A DNA stretch of 64,000 nucleotides, taken from assembly GCF_003286085.1 (NCBI RefSeq), contig NW_020825564.1, forward strand, positions 1-64,000, given 5' to 3'. The DNA comes from Drosophila persimilis (lineage: Eukaryota > Arthropoda > Insecta > Diptera > Drosophilidae). Positions within the stretch are counted from its first letter, which is position 1; the number at the start of each line of letters is the position of its first letter. A model generated the notes under the pieces. It was not told the origin of the DNA. It worked only from the letters and a program-made list of their open reading frames with translations, and did not search any database. Shown piece by piece: positions 59,251-64,000 of the stretch. The translations under genes were made by a program, and so were the position numbers.

Positions 59251-61677
59251 TGTAACGGTTGCGGTTGGACAATACCGATTCAAAATAGGTTATCGCTATG
59301 GTGCTCGGATATCGCATGCAATAACCTTGGGCCAATTAGCGCTGCAGGGCATAGTATAGTTGGGGTGGGTGCAAGCAAGCTCGAGGTAGGGAACAGCTGA
59401 GCTGAGCTGCCGTAAGTGCTGTGCAGCGCATCGCAACGGAGCTTTCGAAGCCGAGCTTTAAGATCGGTAAGCTCGTATTTAAGCAGTGCAAAAGCCCCAG
59501 AACGTTCTCTTTTGAAAATTTGAATCTGTGCAGCCGGTGGCTATCTCCGCTTCGGTAAAAAAATATATAACTCAATCGACCACGTGTAATCCCAAAATAA
59601 AAGAAAAGTAAGAAAGTACAACCCAAATAAGTGCCACAAAGACAATCCGAAAATAAATAAAACGGAACGGGAAAGTCCCACCCGGTGGGCGCGCCGCAAA
59701 AATCGGGCGACAATTAATAACCGTGCGCCGAGAAAACTGGCAAGAAAATACCCTGGCGAAAAGTGCATATTTGCCTCGCCTCGCCAGCAAGTGTTGTTCT
59801 TGGTGCAAACCCGTGCGTCCCACAACTCGGCCAGGAGAACCCAACACTCGTGTCTCCGTGGAAAAGCCCGGAAAAAACCGGTATGTAAAAGTGCCCTGTA
59901 GGGAAAATTTAGATTTTTTTCTGAGCCTCGTGGTTTTGGTTCTGTTTCGCCCATAGGGCCCTGGCCCCGAGCGGTAGCCACCCGGCTCTCCCAAAGTTCT
60001 GCCCCCACCCACACCAAACTCCCACCCTTGACGGGAGTACTCTTCGGAGTCGACCTTGGTGTGGGGCCGCGATTTTTTTCCCCCTTTTGGAGTCGTTGAA
60101 GCATCCACCTGCCCGGCGACATAACCTCCACCGGCCCTGACCCTTGCGCCATATCTAACGTACGCGCATAGAGGGCATCGAGGGCATCGTGATTACCCCC
60201 CCCCTCCCTATGCGCCGCTAACTCGCTGTCTGCGACGGCCTAGAAGACGCCGCCACGGATCCGGACCGAGATTTTGTAGCATAGTGTAGTATTAATTGTA
60301 ATTTTTCTTGTTCTTTAAGCACTTATATTCTTTAACTCTGAGGTACAGTCCTACCTCGCTAGGCGTGAATGTGCCAGTTCCCAAAACGGAATTTATTTTT
60401 GCGGGTTGGAGACTGAACGATGTAATCATAAAATAACAGACAAAAAAAAAAACCCTTTTCATACCCCCCTCCTATTTCCCAATCCCCCTCCGATTTGGGT
60501 ACACACTAACCGGGTCTCCACAGCTCCACAACGAAAGGCGCCTTTCAGCGAGGGACCACTGTATGCAAGCCGTAAGTGACCCAATTTTAATTTTCTCCTT
60601 TGCGCCTGTCTTCGTTCCAATCTAAAACGCATGCGCAGCGGCCAGCCGCTGCTGATAAGAGAGCGCAACGCTTGCGTTCCACACGCTCGAAGCTTTTCGG
60701 TCTCTTCGGTGCCAATGCTGCTAAGCTTGCATTGCTCGCATTCCCTGCATTCTTTGAATGCATGGAAACGTAGCCAAGCAATACACTAACCAACATAGAA
60801 AAAAAATCTCCTCAACCCAGAAAAAAAAATTAAATAAATTTATAATGTTAAATTAAATTTCGTTTTGGCTCACCATTGCTGATCGCTGGTATGACCCCTG
60901 CTGCTTTTGGATATTTTTTTTTATTTTAATTTTTTTCCTTTATACATACCTAATTTACTTATTTTAATATCTTATATTATATTCCTATCTTATCTAATTA
61001 TACTCCACCATTTATATATCCCTATAGCTATAAAAATTTTTTTTAGGGATTAAGCCTCCTATTTTTTTTCCATTCCATTAAATTTTTTCTTGAGTTGCCT
61101 GCTGATTGTAGTGCAAGACTAGCGTTATGTTAAGAAGTGAAATTTGGTTTGTTAGTTTTGATTGAAGCAACATGTCGATGATGAAGTACCACGGAATATA
61201 TTGAATTGTATTAGCAATGAACATGGAGTAGACTTATAATTTTCCTAGGGACAGGGTGACCTAATGGGGTAGGGTAAGAATATTAGGGATTTCCAGAACC
61301 TTCGCACCCCTGGAAATCATGGAAGGGTGGGTATAGAATCGTGTGGGTCGACTTCCATCGCAAGACCTCACGCCCGCGAGATTTTGGAACACGCCGACGA
61401 AAGCCCCTGGTACTTTCGGGTACGCCCTATGATTGTGCCGTGTAATGTCCGTTATGCTCGGAATAGGCATAGTGTTGTTTTCGGAGTTCGCTCCCTGTAG
61501 AGTCACGGGATTCTAACATTTTAAAGTTTATGTAGTAGGAGTCGAGACGCGGTCAAACGAACCCCCCCAAGTTACCGAATGAGCACGGAACCAAAGAATC
61601 CCCACCGGCCGTGACCTCGACATCCCCTCCAATCCATCCCCTACTCACGTATAGAAATATATCGTGGAAATGTTACA
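59251..61677 (+). repeat. E3 3' LTR
   Basis: 2427 bp, the same length as the 5' LTR and nearly identical to it (about three substitutions). A weak purine-rich stretch, CGGGTGG, precedes it. It ends TGTTACA, then AAGT target duplication and satellite. Confidence 0.93.
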
Positions 61678-64000
61678 AAGTGCAGAAGCCATATAGTTGC
61701 GGAGGTTCCACTTTTTTGGGGCTATATTGCCATATTGGTGCTTATGCCCAAAATATGCGATCCTGCCACATTTCCTGGAGCGTGGGTGCTATATAAGTGC
61801 GGCGGTTCAGTATACATGCCAGTGCTGGATAGGGAAGGGTTCTATATAAGTGCAGGTGCCATATAGTTGCGAAGGTTCCACTTTTTTGGAGCTATATTGC
61901 CATATTGGTGCTTATGCCCAAAATATGCGATCCTGCCACATTTCCTGGAGCGTGGATGCTATATAGGTGCGGTGGTTCAGTATACATGCCAGTGCTGGAT
62001 AGGGAAGGGTTCTATATAAGTGCAGGTACCATATAGTTGCGGAGGTTCCACTTTTTTGGGGCTATATTGCCATATTGGTGCTCATGCCCAAAATATGCGA
62101 TCCTGTCACATTTCCTGGAGCGTGGATGCTATATAGGTGCGGCGGTTCAGTATACATGCCAGTGCTGGATAGGGAAGGGTTCTATATAAGTGCAGGTGCC
62201 ATATAGTTGCGGAGGTTCCACTTTTTTGGGGCTATATTGCCATATTGGTGCTTATGCCCAAGATGTGCGATCCTGCCACATTTCCTGGAGCATGGGGGCT
62301 ATATAGGTGCGGTGGTTCAGTACACATGCCAGTGCTGGATAGGGAAGGGTTCTATATAAGTGCAGGTGCCATATAGTTGCGGAGGTTCCACTTTTTTGGG
62401 GCTATATTGCCATATTGGTGCTTATGCCCAAGATGATCGACCCTGCCACATTTCCTGGAGCGTGGGGGCTATATAGGTGCGGTGGTTCAGTATCCATGCC
62501 AGTGCTGGATAGGGAAGGGTTCTATATAAGTGCAGGTACCATATAGTTGCGGAGGTTCCACTTTTTTGGGGCTATATTGCCATATTGGTGCTCATGCCCA
62601 AAATATGCGATCCTGTCACATTTCCTGGAGCGTGGATGCTATATAGGTGCGGCGGTTCAGTATACATGCCAGTGCTGGATAGGGAAGGGTTCTATATAAG
62701 TGCAGGTGCCATATAGTTGCGGAGGTTCCACTTTTTTGGGGCTATATTGCCATATTGGTGCTTATGCCCAAGATGTGCGATCCTGCCACATTTCCTGGAG
62801 CATGGGGGCTATATAGGTGCGGTGGTTCAGTATACATGCCAGTGCTGGATAGGGAAGGGTTCTATATAAGTGCAGGTGCCATATAGTTGCGGAGGTTCCA
62901 CTTTTTTGGGGCTATATTGCCATATTGGTGCTTATGCCCAAGATGATCGACCCTGCCACATTTCCTGGAGCGTGGGGGCTATATAGGTGCGGTGGTTCAG
63001 TATACATGCCAGTGCTGGATAGGGAAGGGTTCTATATAAGTGCAGGTGCCATATAGTTGCGGAGGTTCCACTTTTTTGGGGCTATATTGCCATATTGGTG
63101 CTCATGCCCAAAATATGCGATCCTGTCACATTTCCTGGAGCGTGGATGCTATATAGGTGCGGCGGTTCAGTATACATGCCAGTGCTGGATAGGGAAGGGT
63201 TCTATATAAGTGCAGGTGCCATATAGTTGCGGAGGTTCCACTTTTTTGGGGCTATATTGCCATATTGGTGCTTATGCCCAAGATGTGCGATCCTGCCACA
63301 TTTCCTGGAGCGTGGGGGCTATATAGGTGCGGTGGTTCAGTATCCATGCCAGTGCTGGATAGGGAAGGGTTCTATATAAGTGCAGGTGCCATATAGTTGC
63401 GGAGGTTCCACTTTTTTGGGGCTATATTGCCATATTGGTGCTTATGCCCAAGATGATCGACCCTGCCACATTTCCTGGAGCGTGGGGGCTATATAGGTGC
63501 GGTGGTTCAGTATCCATGCCAGTGCTGGATAGGGAAGGGTTCTATATAAGTGCAGGTACCATATAGTTGCGGAGGTTCCACTTTTTTGGGGCTATATTGC
63601 CATATTGGTGCTCATGCCCAAAATATGCGATCCTGTCACATTTCCTGGAGCGTGGGGGCTATATAGGTGCGGTGGTTCAGTATCCATGCCAGTGCTGGAT
63701 AGGGAAGGGTTCTATATAAGTGCAGGTACCATATAGTTGCGGAGGTTCCACTTTTTTGGGGCTATATTGCCATATTGGTGCTTATGCCCAAGATGTGCGA
63801 TCCTGCCACATTTCCTGGAGCGTGGGGGCTATATAGGTGCGGTGGTTCAGTATCCATGCCAGTGCTGGATAGGGAAGGGTTCTATATAAGTGCATGTGCC
63901 ATATAGTTGCGGAGGTTCCACTTTTTTGGGGCTATATTGCCATATTGGTGCTTATGCCCAAGATGATCGACCCTGCCACATTTCCTGGAGCGTGGGGGCT
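61678..64000 (+). repeat. Satellite array with three-monomer higher-order repeat
   Basis: About 13.7 monomers. The first ones complete the G, H, I series cut by E3 (GCAGAAGCC, then TATATAAGTGCGGCGG, then GGAGCTATATT). From about 62080 three types alternate strictly: A (CTCATGCCC ... CCTGTCACA), a J-like type (AAGATGTGCG with GTGGGGGCT or CATGGGGGCT) and C (GATGATCGACCC). A starts recur near 62080, 62591, 63101 and 63611, a period of about 510 bp. The fourth A copy is a hybrid whose second half is C/J-like. The array continues past the window edge. Confidence 0.9.

Larger units (their letters stand above)
50825..61677 (+). mobile_element. E3: apparently whole Ty3/gypsy LTR retrotransposon (Osvaldo/Ulysses-like)
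   Basis: 10.85 kb on the plus strand, ends TGTAACGG and GTTACA, target duplication AAGT (50821-50824 and 61678-61681) within the satellite motif TATATAAGTGCAG. Parts are: 5' LTR, PBS (doubled), long leader, gag with RING-H2, pol in the -1 frame, and 3' LTR. It looks whole; I noticed no break in gag or pol. The 2427-bp LTRs differ by about three substitutions and two homopolymer-length changes, which suggests an age of tens of thousands of years at usual Drosophila rates. The satellite type order continues across it (G before, H and I after), so the insertion is clean. No envelope gene is seen. Confidence 0.93.

Overview
The window is insect (Drosophila-type) heterochromatin. It is the interior of a large tandem satellite array with a roughly 170-bp monomer, interrupted by long LTR retrotransposons of the Ty3/gypsy class. 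I see no ordinary host gene. The Drosophila call rests on three things. The primer binding sites match the 3' end of Drosophila tRNA-Lys(CUU). The Gag and Pol proteins resemble the Osvaldo/Ulysses group of drosophilid elements. Two short Helitron-like elements have DINE-1/mini-me/ISY-type ends and (GTCY)n tracts. Their end sequence recalls the obscura group (SGM/ISY-type elements), but species assignment is tentative.

Layout. 1-20064: about 118 head-to-tail satellite monomers, very homogeneous until about 19.2 kb and then of the diverged types found further right. 20065-22747: a truncated duplicate of the start of the large nested insertion. 22748-24006: a short satellite block. 24007-45746: element E1 (plus strand), whose 5' LTR is split by element E2 (25739-38162, minus strand). 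A Helitron-like element sits in E2's 5' LTR (36531-37635) and another in E1's 3' LTR (44420-45532). 45747-50824: satellite with a ten-monomer higher-order repeat. 50825-61677: element E3 (plus strand), gag and pol apparently whole, two 2427-bp LTRs that are almost identical. 61678-64000: satellite, mostly in a three-monomer higher-order repeat.

E1, E2 and E3 belong to one clade but are distinct families. Each has long LTRs (about 1.9-2.6 kb), a 4-bp target duplication, the same tRNA-Lys(CUU) primer site, a Gag that starts with a RING-H2 zinc module, and Pol with protease, reverse transcriptase, RNase H and integrase parts. No envelope gene is evident. E1 and E2 are broken in pol; E3 looks whole. 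By eye the LTR pairs differ by only a few substitutions, so all three insertions are young. Order of events: E1 entered the satellite, E2 entered E1's LTR, a satellite exchange duplicated the left edge of the nest, and Helitrons landed in the LTRs. The satellite register continues across E1 and E3, which makes the insertion history readable.

The most noteworthy signals are the RING-H2 module with identical spacing at the N terminus of three Gag proteins, the higher-order satellite structure (ten-mer and trimer), and a doubled LTR-edge/primer-site unit in E3.
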